Made by a program: the position numbers and the translations under genes. The notes beneath the pieces are model-generated. The model was not told the origin of the DNA. It ran no database searches and saw only the letters and a program-made list of their open reading frames with translations. A stretch of 64,000 nucleotides of DNA. It comes from Polytrichum commune (Eukaryota; Streptophyta; Polytrichopsida; Polytrichales; Polytrichaceae). Location of the stretch: contig OX485803.1 of NCBI GenBank assembly GCA_950295325.1, positions 38,951,554-39,015,553 on the forward strand, given 5' to 3'. Every line of letters begins with the position of its first letter. Position 1 is the first letter of the stretch. This document shows positions 1-10,785 of this stretch, one piece after another.

Positions 1-832
1 TTGACCATGTTCATATAAACAAGTTGTTTACTAACCCTCTAAATTTCAACAAAGTATCTTCTTCTGCTCGGAAGTTATGCCCCTTACCACCTAGACTACT
101 CAAAGGACCCTATCATTTACCAACTCGTGTTCCGGCAACGTGCCACCAAAAGTACTCCAACCTTCGATTTCCTCCTAGCCCGAGTGGAATAGTTATGATG
201 ACACTTAGCAAACACATATACCCAAGAAATATGAACTCAAGTACTACAACTTGAAGCCATAAATTATCTTAAAATCATTCACACCCAAACTAATCCTAAT
301 AAGAGGTCAAACCCTCTTCAAGGCCAACTAGCCTTGGCTCCTAATTTCAAAACCATGCACACACACGTGCTCCTATCTTGCTTCCATACACCCACACTTA
401 TAACACGTGGGGTGCCAAGGAGCACGAAGAAAAGAGAAAATGAGTAAGGAAAGAATGAGGGATTATATAGTGAGTTTGAGGGGGTGAGCACCCTCAAGGC
501 TCACGATAAGCCTTCGAAATTTCCTCCTACTTTGTAGGCTCTCATCTTATCTCCTAAGCCTTTCTCCCTCAAAGGATCAACAAAGATCCTAATTCAAACA
601 TTTAACTAACCTTGGCTTTCTACCTACCACACTTACCAAAGTATGTCCTCATACTATTTAAATCCACTCCACACAAGCCTAATGCTTCAAACTTAGCTTT
701 CTTCAAGCTTCACTATTTTTATATTTTTGTGAATAATCATAAATCAACAAAACACCACTTGTAATGTTCTACAAATGTTAACAACACATGTGGGCATCAA
801 TTTGGGCTCACAAACCAAGACTAACATCAACT
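1..832 (-). mobile_element. LTR-like terminal unit, family U (copy U1), cut by the window edge
   Basis: Read on the minus strand this begins TGTGAGCCCAAA at 832 and runs off the left edge. It shares its terminal block (TGTGAGCCC, then a segment with GCCCACATGTG), an ATTATTCACAAAAA-TATAAAAA motif, a TATA box and an ACGTGTTATAAGTGTGGGTG block with the unit at 8150-8797. It shares the terminal block with the units at 9278-10790 and 29754-31422. The TG...CA ends, an internal promoter and the lack of a transposase suggest an LTR or solo LTR of an unidentified retroelement. It is a partial copy, and family assignment rests only on comparison within this window. Confidence 0.55.
458..480 (-). promoter_or_regulatory. 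TATA-box promoter in unit U1
   Basis: On the minus strand the motif CACTATATAATCCCTC lies about 360 bases inside the unit. The same position in copy U2 reads CACTATATAAGCCC (near 8411-8424). Conservation between two diverged copies supports a real core promoter. Confidence 0.5.
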
Positions 833-1400
833 TAAGGGGGTCCGAATATATGACCAACGAGCAATTTCTAGCCATATTGACTCACTCTCAACCTTAGAGT
901 GCATAAACATGTCATTTTCAAGCACCAAAAAATTCAAAAAAAAAACCCCCGAGGGGGGTGCCGTTAACGGCACCTATCGGGTGCACCACATTATAATCTT
1001 AAAATCTGATATTTATGAGTATATTATGCATCCTTATATGACCTTCAACCAAGACCAACATCAATTTAAGGGGGTCCGAATATATGACCAACGAGCAATT
1101 TCTAGCCATATTGACTCATCCTCAACCTTACAGTGTGTAGAGAGGCCATTTTCAAGCACCAAAAAAATAAAAATAAAAACCCCCGAGGGGGGTGCCGTTA
1201 ACGACACCTCTCGGGGGCACGACATTATAACCTGAAAATTCTAACTATATTGAGTCATCCTTAACCATATAGTGCATAACCAGGCCATTTACAAGCACCA
1301 GATAAATTAAAAAAAATTTATCCGAGGGGGGTGCCTTTAACGGCACCTCTTGGGGGCACCACATTATAACCTTAAAATGAGATTTTCATTTGCATATTAA
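833..1400 (+). repeat. 233-bp tandem repeat, 3' segment (about 2.4 units)
   Basis: Units begin with a GGGGTCCGAATATATGACC block at about 838 and 1071, 233 bases apart. Each unit has a poly-A-rich tract and then a palindrome with core GTGCCGTTAACGGCAC flanked by C-rich/G-rich arms. The array lies just 3' of gene L and is the same family as the larger array at 4130-6625. The U1 end abuts its left edge. Confidence 0.85.
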
Positions 1401-1557
1401 ACATCCTAGTAGACCATGGCGTTAAGGAAAGATGCATTTGATGAATAGAGGAAGGTGAGCTGAATTGAATGGGAATTAAGCAGAATATTTACCTCATTGA
1501 GAAAAACAACCATGTCATCGTAAGTTGAAGGGAATTTGTTGTGCTTTGTCTTATAAT

Positions 1558-2917
1558 CTAACATCCTGTGGAATGAGTCATTAAGTAAAAGAACCTGAGG
1601 AGAAGCAGAGGAGGAGTTGTATGTCTAGGATGATATGAAGACATTGTCTTGACAACAGGTGGGATGAATCTTATGGGATTGGATTCACCAGCAACTCCTA
1701 GGCGAATACGCTTTAGAGTAGGTTCCCGCGGAGTATGTGAGATAAGAGGGTCCGCAAGTGAATCAGGTTGATCACCGATGTCCTCTGTTACTTGAATATC
1801 TTCGTCCATTGGCTCCTCAACCACCTCAGCAGCCTTCCGCTTAGATACCCGAGGCCTACTCCCTGTAGTAGCTGTCTTGCTTTTGGAGGAACCACCCATA
1901 GGAGGTGTAGGAGACTGTGAGACAAGAACTGATGCGGCGGGAGAAGGTAAGAGAGGTTGGATGGAGTCCCTGAGTGCGATGTCAAATGGAGGAGGTTTCT
2001 TGAACGGACAGTCCAAATACCATCCGCACTGTTGAAAATGGATTGGATCCCATGTCCTTATAATTGCAGTAGTGAACATGGAATCAGGGCTTTCGATATC
2101 CAGGTAGTTAGGGAAGAAAACGGGTACCTTAGAGATGGTCTTCCTCGGCAGGAGAACGTACCGAAAGTACCTGTAAAGGACCATGCGGACAGCTTGAACG
2201 AAGAAAGGTTGCTTGTCCGGGAGGTTGTTCTTGTGAGCGCTGTTATCTCCACCTAATTCAACAAAGAATGCAATCTCCCAAAGTTGACACCTCACAGCCT
2301 CTACGTAATTGAAAATAGTTAGGATCGGATCTTCGCCATGGGAATTGTAGTCAACAACTTCTCCAAGATCTGTGAGAACACCCGAGAAGAGTTCCTCAGC
2401 CTCCACCGCAATCTGATGCCATGCGCAATTAGATATAGTATGAAAAGTTAAGGTTGATTTCCATAGCTCATTACTGGACATGCAAATGACAATATGAACT
2501 TTGAGATGAATGCTCACCTGCGTCCACCATGTTGCACGATTAAGCCATTCCGGGAACTTGAAATCGGCGAAGACAGTCTTGGGAAAGCGATGCGCATCCC
2601 GGATTGCCGCAGAGGAGTTCCACCTCTGGAGCCACTTAACCATCATTCTTGAAGGCATCGCTGAAGTAGCTAGCATATACAATTTATCTTGAAGCATCTC
2701 AGGTTCATCAAACTTCTCATAATGAGCCTTCACTTCCTCTAGAATTGGGATCCGCGACAGGCAAATGCTTCCTGAGCTCCGCGACAAGCTTATCCTCCAC
2801 CTTCTTCACAACTTTTCTAACCCATTCCTCTGCATTACGCTCCGTCCAATTGCTAGAATCCGGGTTCTTCATCTTGTATATGTCCTCAGCGGCATGGGCA
2901 GCTTCTGCAATCTCTTG
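1558..2917 (-). CDS. Gene L, C-terminal exon(s), unknown C-terminal region
   Basis: The minus-strand coding stretch follows an 87-bp intron (2918-3004, GTAA...TATAG). It opens QEIAEAAHAAEDIYKMK and continues into a Trp-rich region (LEEVKAHYEKFDEPEM, then FQQCGWYLDCPFKKPPPF) and a low-complexity tail with basic KRK patches that could be a nuclear localisation signal. The two parts of the exon lie in different frames, so there is one probable frame break near 2740-2770. I do not recognise a known domain here. It is read as part of gene L because of order, strand and fitting splice sites. Confidence 0.55.
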
Positions 2918-3004
2918 CTATAGGTCAAACAAACAATACAATCAGTTATATGAATTGCATATGCATAATTCAAATGACACGATAATATTAAAGGTTGAGA
3001 TTAC

Positions 3005-3140
3005 CTGGTAAAGGACCGCATTGAGACCTTCAATGGTGAGGGTGAACCATGTGCGATGTTTCCCAGCCTGTTTCTTCCTTGCAGCCTCCAACATAGTCGG
3101 AGATACTAAACCCTCAAAAGTAGGACAGTGGCTGGGGCGC
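3005..3140 (-). CDS. Gene L, short internal exon
   Basis: The minus-strand frame reads MLEAARKKQAGKHRTWFTL followed by TIEGLNAVLYQ and ends at a consensus donor (CAG|GTAATC at 3004/3005). It joins in frame to QEIAEAAHAAED of the next exon. The acceptor side is uncertain: an AG near 3140 keeps the frame open, whereas AGs further upstream bring in a stop codon. Basic and short; no recognised domain. Confidence 0.45.
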
Positions 3141-3282
3141 TAGATTCTGTATGCGAAATAGCTTGTGAACTAGGATTGTGGTGACGTGTGATTTTTTATT
3201 CTTCCTGGAAAACCAAAATATATATTAGAATGATGCATGACTAAAAGCAAAATTCAAAAGCAGAGATTAGGATCTTACCAAT

Positions 3283-3867
3283 TAACTTCGTGCAGAGCGA
3301 CTATCACGGATGGAACGTCTCCTCTAGGTTCAAGGATTACACCCTCAACACAGAAATGCCAATTAATATCATGAGTGTGAAATTGCTCAATGATAGGCAT
3401 CCATGCTTGAAGCCGATGGTTCCCATCCCAAACCATGAATATCTTATTAGAAAATATCTTCAAATCGTCATCTGCAAGAAGCTTCTTCTCAAATCGTCAT
3501 CTGCAAGAAGCTTCTTCTCAAATTCGTCATTCACCTCCTTCCACTCCGAAGACCACTTGGCAACCACATTGGGTGTCACGTCATTGGTGTGTCCATAGTG
3601 GTCCTCCAATGCCACATAAAAGAAACAACACCCCTCCGTGTAGCCATCAATCATAAAATGAGTAGCAAGTTGAGATATATCATTTTTAAGAAACGGTCTC
3701 ACAACAGGAAGAGACATCATGCGACAAAGAGGGATAAAGAGACGACCCTTTTGTTTTGGTTGCCATTTAAGTTTCTCAAGCCTAGATGCGGTTGGAACGC
3801 TCTCCTTAATAGCAAGGTCGTGAAGCTTGAGTTTCAACTGTCCATCTGTAAGGCGGACTTCATCTGA
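3283..3867 (-). CDS. Gene L, ParB/sulfiredoxin-like domain exon
   Basis: The minus-strand translation starts after a CAG acceptor near 3868 with DEVRLTDGQLKLKLHDL. It contains, in order, a strand-like LPVVRPF, a helix-like NDISQLATHFMIDGY, a strand FFYVAL, then FMVWDGNHRLQAW, a strand CVEGVILEP and IVALHEVNW. That order (xVRPx, helix, strand, G-N-H-R-x-x-A, strand, helix) is what ParB/Srx folds show, where the signature is GxxRxxA. A 29-bp exact tandem duplication (3462-3490, 3491-3519) shifts the frame within this exon, so the copy is probably inactive. The donor is at 3282. Known for the family: ParB binds palindromic parS DNA and uses CTP; neither activity can be seen here. Fold assignment is by eye. 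Confidence 0.5.
3462..3519. repeat. 29-bp exact tandem duplication inside gene L
   Basis: Two identical 29-base units lie back to back. Twenty-nine is not a multiple of three, so the duplication changes frame between the EFEKKLLADDDL segment and the DGNHRLQAW segment, which otherwise lie in one exon. It looks like a recent replication-slippage event. Confidence 0.85.
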
Positions 3868-4129
3868 ACAAAGGTCTCAGCATCAAAATACATTAGAAGT
3901 GATAAGAACTTGTCCTTAACTCCAAACAATTGAACTAAAGCGCACTCCTAAACCTTAAAATCAGATCAATAACCAAAATCTGAAGCTTCATAATCAAACA
4001 AAGGAAAAAAATCCATTGAGGGCCACCTGTAAGCGCAACGAGAAACCTCAAACCATATTCAGTCATACTAAGCCATACTCAGTTATCCTAATGTATAGAA
4101 TACATATACAGGCTATATACAAGCAAAAA

Positions 4130-6625
4130 ACAAAAAACAAAAAAACCCCCGAGGGGTGTCGTCAACGGCACCTCTCGGGGCCACCACATTATAACCTCAA
4201 AATCTGATATTTATGAGTATATTATGCATCCTTAAATGACCTTCAACCAATACTAAAATCAACTTAAAGGGGTCCGAGTATATGTCCCACCTGAAAATTC
4301 TAGCCATATTGACTCATCCTCAACCTTACAGTGTGTAGACAGGTCATATTCAAGCACCAAAAAAATAAAAATAAAAGCCCCCGAGGGGGGTGCCGTTAAC
4401 AGCACCCCACGGAGACACCACATTTTATCCTCACAATCTGATATTTATGAGTATATTATGCATCCTTATATGACCTTCAACCAAGACCAAAATCAACTTA
4501 AGGGGGTCCGAATATATGACCCACCTGCAATTTCTGGTCATATTGACTTAGCCTCAACCTTAGAGTGCATAAACAGGCCATTTTCAAGCACCAAAAAAAT
4601 CAAAAATAGATCCCCAAAAGGGGTGCCGTTAACGGCACCCCTCGGGGGCACCACATTATAACATCAAAATCTGATATTTATGAGTATATTATGCATCCTT
4701 ATATGACCTCCAACCAAGACCAAAATCAACTTAAGGGGTCTGAATATATGACCAACCAGCAATTTCTAGCCATATTGACTTACCCTCAACCTTAGAGTGC
4801 ATAAACATGCCATTTTGAAGCACAAAAAAAAAAACAAAAAAAAACCCCCGAGGGGGGTGCCGATAACGGCACCTCTCGGGGGCACTACATTACAACCTCA
4901 AAATCTGATAGTTATGAGTATATTGTGCATCCTTATATGACCTTCAACCAAGACCAAAATCAACTTAAGAGGGTCCGAATATATGACCAACGAGCAATTT
5001 CTAGCCATATTGACTTACCCTCAACCTTAGAGTGCATAAACAGGCCATTTCCAAACACCAAAAAAAAAAAAAAAAAAAAAACCCCAATGAGGGTGCCGTT
5101 AACGGCACCCCTCGGGGGCACCACATTATAACCTCAAAAATCTTATATTTATGAGTATATTATGCATTCTTATATGACCTCCAACCAAGACCAAAATCAA
5201 CTTAAGGGGTCCTATTATATGACCAACCAGCAATTTCTAGCCATATTCACTTACCCTCAACCTTAGAGTGCATAAACAGGCCATTTTCAAGTACCAAAAA
5301 AAAAAAAAAAAACCCCTGAGGGGGATGCCGTTGACGGCACCTCTCGGGGGCACAACATTACAACCTCAAAATCTGATATTTATGAGTATATTATGCATCC
5401 TTATATGACCTTCAACCAAGACCAAAATCCACTTAAGGGGGTCCGAATATATAACCAACGAGCAATTTCTAGCCATATTGACTTACCCTCAACCTTCGAG
5501 TGCATAAACCGGCCATTTTGAAGCACAAAAAAAAAAAAAAAAACCCCCAATGGGGGTGCCGTTAACGGCACCCCTCGGGGGCACCACATTACAACCTCAA
5601 AATATGATATTTATGAGTATATTGTGCATCCTTATATGACCTTCAACCAAGACCAAAATCAACTTAAGGGGGTCCGAGTATATGATCCACCTGCAATTTC
5701 TAGCCATATTGACTCATCCTCAACCTTACAGTGTGTAGACCGGCCATTTTCAAGCATCAAAAAAATAAAAAATAAACCCCCAAAGGGGGTGCCGTTAACG
5801 GCACCCCTCGGGGGCACCACATTACAACCTCAAAATCTGATATTTATGAGTATATTGTGCATCCTTATATGACCTTCAACCAAGACCAAAATCAATTTAA
5901 GGGGGTCCGAGTATATGACCCACCTGCAATTATTGGCCATATTGACTTACCCTCAACATTAGAGTGCATAAACAGGCCATTTTCAAGCACCAAAAAAATA
6001 ACAAAAAAAGATCCCCCAAGGGGGTGCCGTTAACGACACCTCTTGGGGGCACCACTTTATATCCTCACAACCTGAAGTTCACTCTCATATCAAGCACCCT
6101 GTTATGTCCTTCAACTAAGACCAAAATGAACTTAGGGGGTCCGAGTATATAACCCACCTGCAATTTCTAGCCATATTGACTCATTCTTAACCTTACAGTG
6201 TGTAGACAGGCCATTTTCAAGCACCAAAAAAATAAAATAAAAAACCCCCCAAGGGGGTGCCGTTAACGGCACCCCTCGGGGGCACCACATTATAACCTCA
6301 AAATATGATATTTATGAGTATATTGTGCATTCTTATATGACCTTCAACCAAGACCAAAATCAACTTAAGGGGGTCCGAATATATGACCAACGAGCAATTT
6401 CTATCCATATTGACTTACCCTCAACCTTATAGTATGTGGACATGCCATTTTCAAGCACTAAAAAAATAAAAATAAAAACCCCCGAGGGGGGTGCCGTTAA
6501 CGGCACCTCTCGGGCGCACCACATTATAACCTCACAATCTGAACTTCACTCTCATATCAAGCACCATGTTTGTCCTTCAACGAAGACCAAAATGAACTTA
6601 GGGGGTCCGAATATATGAACCTGAG
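4130..6625 (+). repeat. 233-bp tandem repeat array, about 11 units, inside gene L intron
   Basis: The GGGGTCCGA[A/G]TATATG block recurs at about 4268, 4501, 4735, 4969, 5203, 5433, 5667, 5901, 6137, 6369 and 6601, a spacing of 230-236. Each unit has an A-tract, then a palindrome centred on GTTAAC (core GTGCCGTTAACGGCAC, usually extended by GGGG/CCCC arms), then a TGATATTTATGAGTATATT segment. The array lies between the N-terminal exon (7004-7372) and the ParB-like exon (3283-3867), so it is intronic if these belong to one gene. Palindrome arms are kept better than the spacer. Confidence 0.9.
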
Positions 6626-7003
6626 TCTCCGCTGGACACTTCGGGTTCCATCCTCGGCCTCCAAATCCTACCTCAGCTTACAATCAAACCCTGAACAACA
6701 AAATCCTTCCACACCCTCGGGGGCACCCTAGAGCTCCAAAAGATTCCCTCAATTTTCAAAGTTGACTTCACTCCTTGGCTTTACCTTCAAACCCTAAACC
6801 CGTAAACCTTTGGACCCACTCGGGTGCACCCTAGGGCTCTAGAAAGATTGCCTCAATATCAAAATTTGACTGCACTACTAAGCCATACAATCACTTCTGG
6901 AGGGGTGCCCTTTACGGGTCCTATTCTTTGGCTACTTTAAGCCCACCACTTTTTGGGCTAACTTCTATTCCGCGTCTAAATTCTTTCAAAATTGTCAAGT
7001 TTA
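6626..7003. other. Intronic spacer with an imperfect duplication
   Basis: No coding signal is visible. Two related segments of roughly 115 bases (around 6710-6775 and 6810-6885) share the pattern CTCGGG-GCACCCTAG-GCTC, AGATT-CCTCAAT, and TTGACT-CACT. Apart from that I see nothing here. Confidence 0.4.
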
Positions 7004-7372
7004 GGGTCCGAGGAACCAACCTTCTGGTTCCATCAAGCTCGTCTCTTCAACCTCTTCCTCGCCACTCTCTTCCTGCGGTGCTGGATTGGATGCGGGATTG
7101 GACTCTGTCCCCACATCCTTTGATGCTTCTCGACACTGTGATCCTGGGCTCTTGGATTTTGAGGGACCCAGAGATTCGTCTATCGTCGATAATGTTCCGT
7201 TCTCCTCAGTGTCGTCAAAATCTAAAACTTTGTTAATTCCACTAGTGTCATATGTTTCAGGCGCCACCTTCTTCCTCCCCATTCTGCTCGACTTCAATTT
7301 CTTATTGCTACTTAAATATAACTTCCCTCTCTTCTTTCTCCTCTTGATAAGGGCCTGCATGTCACGTGTCAC
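7004..7372 (-). CDS. Gene L, probable N-terminal exon (basic then acidic)
   Basis: The minus-strand open frame starts MTRDMQALIKRRKKRGKLYL, has an internal MGRKKVAPETYD, and ends in an acidic stretch (EESGEEEVEETSLMEPEG) next to a possible donor AAG|GTTGGT. The layout (basic KRRKKRGK, then MGRKK, then acidic) matches the N-terminal exon of gene R at 58217 (basic IEKQRRIERRQR, then MGRRGVK, then acidic). That match is the main reason to assign it to the same gene family. No domain recognised; the basic segment could direct nuclear import. Confidence 0.45.
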
Positions 7373-8149
7373 CCTTCCTGTGCATGTCTACTCCAACACT
7401 CGCAAACCCTCCCGTCAATCAAACACGTTTTACGCCTCTCATGAAATTCATAACTTTTGACACTAAGTGAAAGGATATGAGTTTCACGAAATCTAAGACA
7501 AGACTTTCCAGGTGTGACATTCCTTTATTTAATGCCTAATTGGGATTTCATTATACTTCCTATTCTTGTCCTGAAACGTCATGCCTAATTATGATTTCAG
7601 GCTTTATATCGGCGCCAACTAATAATATGTAATTGCCTGTCAAGTAGTATGTCTACCATGACTTGTACTCTCTTATTTTGTATATCGTGACAGCGTTATA
7701 AATTTTAAAAATATTAATGTTACTCTCGTTTAGAGTACCTCCGTCATGTGGAGCTTGTGCATCGCAGTTCTTTTTTGGCAGCACATTCCTAATAAATAGG
7801 TAGCCCACAATGTTGAGATTCATCTTTCATATTTCTATTGTAATACATTCTAATCCTTCATGCTACAGTTTGTCACAATTTACATAAATACATATTGACT
7901 CTATATTGATCTAACAGGTTATCAAATATTCTAAGTGCATTGGTGTCTACCCTAAGTGTATATAATACCCGATTACTTGTACCCATTCCTTCATGTAATC
8001 TACTCATATTCTTCTCAAATGGGTACTGACGCAAGTCCCCCCCAACCTTCCTCCGTGACGTGCTTCTAGTTCCTCTGGAATTCACACCAAGTTGACCATC
8101 GATGGTTCTTCAGACGTCAAAATCATTAAGATTGCTCTAATGTTTCACA
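7373..8149. other. Upstream of gene L, non-coding
   Basis: This is AT-rich DNA with no long open frame and no repeat that I can match in the window. It would hold the promoter of gene L if the exon at 7004-7372 is first. No clear TATA box was found on the minus strand. Confidence 0.3.
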
Positions 8150-8797
8150 AACATAATTTTGCAAGTCTAAATAATTATAGGTGTGGATAATATAAATCCA
8201 AGCACTATAATTTGAAGACTATAAATTAAAGTCTAAACTCTTCCAAACTACATTACTCCTACCAAGAGGTCAAGCCTACTTAAAGGCCAACTAGTCTTGG
8301 TTCTTCACCTTAAAGTCATGCACACACACGTGCTCTTATCTTGCTTCCCACACACCCACACTTATAACACGTGGGGTGCCAAGGAGCACGAAAAAAAATA
8401 AAAATGAGGGCTTATATAGTGAGTTGACAGGGGGTAGGTGAGCACCCCCAAGGCTTGAAATAAGCCTTTTGTAATCCTCTTCTACTTTGTAGGCTCTCAT
8501 CTTATCTTCTAAGCCTTTGTCCCTCAAACGAACAACATAGATCCTAATTCAAACATTTAACTCAAGGAACTACCCTTGGTTCTCCACCTACTACGCTCAC
8601 CAACTAAGGAACTTCCTCACACTACTAATCTTCTAATCAATCTATTTCACCCAAGTCTAATGCTTAATTATAATTTCCTTCAAGCTTCACTCTTTTTATA
8701 TTTTTGTGAATAATCAATAAATATTAAAACATAACTTCTAATGGTCTCAAAAGACTTAAAAACACATGTGGGCACCATTTTGGGCCTACAATAGAAT
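8150..8797 (-). mobile_element. LTR-like terminal unit, family U (copy U2)
   Basis: On the minus strand it starts TGTAGGCCCAAAATGG at 8797 and matches U1 closely along its length: TATA box near 8411-8418, the ACGTGTTATAAGTGTGGGTG block near 8350-8375, and the CCTTTGAGG/CTTAG-AGATAAGATGAGAGCC segment. The far end fades near 8150. It is an incomplete copy, diverged from U1 by many substitutions, so not recent. Confidence 0.55.
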
Positions 8798-8799
8798 GA

Positions 8800-9275
8800 G
8801 AGCCTAGAACGTAGGAAATGATCAAAAGGTTTATCTTGAGCCTTGGGGGTGCTCACCTACTCCCTTGAAGGCTTAAAAGATAGGTTGAGAGCCTAGAAAG
8901 TAGAAAATGATCAAAAGGTTTATCTTGAGCCTTGGGGATGCTCACCTACTTTTTTTCACCTCACTATATAGTCCTCACTCTCCCCTCTCCTTCTTTCTTT
9001 TGTGCTCTTTGGCACCCTACGTGTTATGAGTGTGGGTGTGTGGGAAGCAAGAAAGGATCACGTGTGTGTGCAAGGTCTCAAGGTGAAGAACCAAGACTAA
9101 TTAGCCTTGAAATTAGTTGACACTTGTTAGGAGTAGTCTTTGGTTTGAGGCATTTAGAATTTAGCTCGTTGTGTTCAACTTATAGAATTTAAACTTATAT
9201 CATTTAAATTTATAGTATTTAGAATTATGACATTTAGAATTGTAGCATCTAGATTCATGTTAGATTTAAAGCATA
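8800..9275 (+). mobile_element. Family U fragment (copy U3), opposite orientation
   Basis: This is the same sequence family on the plus strand but missing the terminal block. It starts inside the GAGAGCCTA segment, partly duplicated (8805-8895), and passes through a TATA-like CACTATATAGTCC (about 8961) and the GTGTTATGAGTGTGGGTG block. U2 and U3 form a head-to-head inverted pair. It is a truncated fossil. Confidence 0.5.
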
Positions 9276-10029
9276 CAACCCAAAATGGTGCCCACATGTG
9301 GTGATTAACTCTTCGAAACCAATTTTAGTTTGACTTTGATGTGTTATGATTATTCACAAAACGTAAAAAGAGTGAAGTGTGGTTTGGATTTAAGTTTAGG
9401 CATTAGAATGTGTTGTGTAGTTATTTCAAGGTTTGATTTCAATAAGAGGATGCCTTGATTATGTGAGTAAAGGGTAAGGTGAGGCAAGGTGAGCTCCGCG
9501 GGTTAAATGCCCACTTTTGGATCCACCTTGGTAGTTTAGGAAGAAGGAAGCTTGGTGGAAGGGGATTAGTCCCTACTTTGAAGGTGACGGTTAAGGGATT
9601 GTGATTGGAGGTGCTAATCCTCCCACCCTATCCTCACCTCTCTCACCCTCTCTTCCCCTCTCCCTCTTTGCTACTTAAGGTGTTTTTCTCTCATTTTTCT
9701 CTTTCTCCATCAAGCGCTCTCAAGGGAGCAAGCTCTTAAGAGCTTGAGCCACATGTGTGGATTATTAGTTTTTAGTGAGGTTAATTGGATAACTCTCTCT
9801 CTCAATACCTCCCAAGTGAGTGAGCTCTTAGGAGTAGGGTTGCATGTGTTGATTAGTTAGTAGTTAGTGAAACTAGAGTGTTAGATTAGTTCATTAGGGG
9901 CAAGGGAAAGGAAAGAGTAAGAAAAACTTAGAAAACATTTGGTTAGTGAATGAAGGGGGTTGTGTTAAGGCGCAACTAGTAAGGGGTTACCCGTTCGGGT
10001 AATTGACGGCCTCGGCCACTGGGGAGTTC

Positions 10030-10272
10030 TGGTTACTAGGCAGGGGCGGCCTTGGCCAACTGCTGGAGTTCTGGTTACTATGCAGCAAAGGCCTCGGCCA
10101 CTGGTGGAGCTCTGGTTACTAGGCAGCAAGGCCTTGGCCAACTGGGTGGAGTTCTAGTTACTATGCAGCGAAGGCCTCGGCCACTGGTGGAGCTCTGGTT
10201 ACTAGGCAGCGAAGGCCTCGGCCACTGGTGGAGTTCTGGTTACTAGGCAGCAAGGCCTTGGCCAACTGGCTT
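10030..10272 (+). repeat. Minisatellite in U4, about 42-bp unit, about 6 copies
   Basis: The unit contains CTGGTTACTA[G/T]GCAGC and GGCCT[C/T]GGCCA. U5 has a minisatellite at the same place with a different unit length (36 bp) built from CTGGTTAGCTG-type words. The repeat has therefore been expanded separately in the two copies. Confidence 0.85.
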
Positions 10273-10513
10273 GGAGTTGCTTAACAACAACCTACCATTA
10301 ATGATATTTAGGGGTTAGCAAGGCTACACCCAATTAGTGGGTGTTAGCATATAAAAAACTAGATTACATTAGACCACTTTAGGGGTGGATAAGTAGTTAG
10401 ACCTATTAGGCTAGTTGTGCTACGTGTGGGATTGTATGAGTGTGTGTAGCCGTTGAGTAAAGTGTTTTTCAACACTTGAAGCTCCCGGTCAAAATAACTC
10501 ACTTGCATTATTA

Positions 10514-10678
10514 ATGGAGAAGGTGGAAGACTCTTGCGATGACAAGAAAAAAGAAGTGAAGGTTAAACGAGCAAGGGGAATGTCCTTAAGGGCATGTGTG
10601 GCTAAAGCCGCGGGGTGGACTCTTGAGAAGGCCACCTCTAGCACAAGCCAAGAGGCTAACATTAATAAAGCACGATGA
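10514..10678 (+). CDS. 54-residue small ORF conserved in family U
   Basis: It opens MEKVEDSCDDKKKEVK and ends STSQEANINKAR, with a central SLRACVAKAAGWTLEKA. The inverted copy at 29884-30048 has the same length and start, and stops at the same position (MEKVEDFREGKTKEV, then SLRACAAKAAGWTLEKA). Equal length with mostly conservative changes in two diverged copies argues for past coding selection. It may be a remnant of a gag or accessory frame. No domain recognised. Confidence 0.45.
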   Translation: MEKVEDSCDDKKKEVKVKRARGMSLRACVAKAAGWTLEKATSSTSQEANINKAR

Positions 10679-10785
10679 GTGAAAACAATATGCTTTCTTT
10701 GTACATGGTTCAAGGTTGTAAGAGATATGTGTGATTCTCAAAGCCATCACCCGGACTAGGACGCTTAAGGGTGGTGGATTTGGCC

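Noticed and set aside
1957-2256. Plus-strand frames overlapping gene L exons
   Set aside because: Antisense shadows; the minus strand has the splice sites and domain-like motifs.
833-6625. Palindromes in the 233-bp units as transcription terminators
   Set aside because: Hairpin followed by T-run logic applies to bacteria. Here the adjacent A-tracts, intronic position and repetition argue for a satellite or binding-site role.
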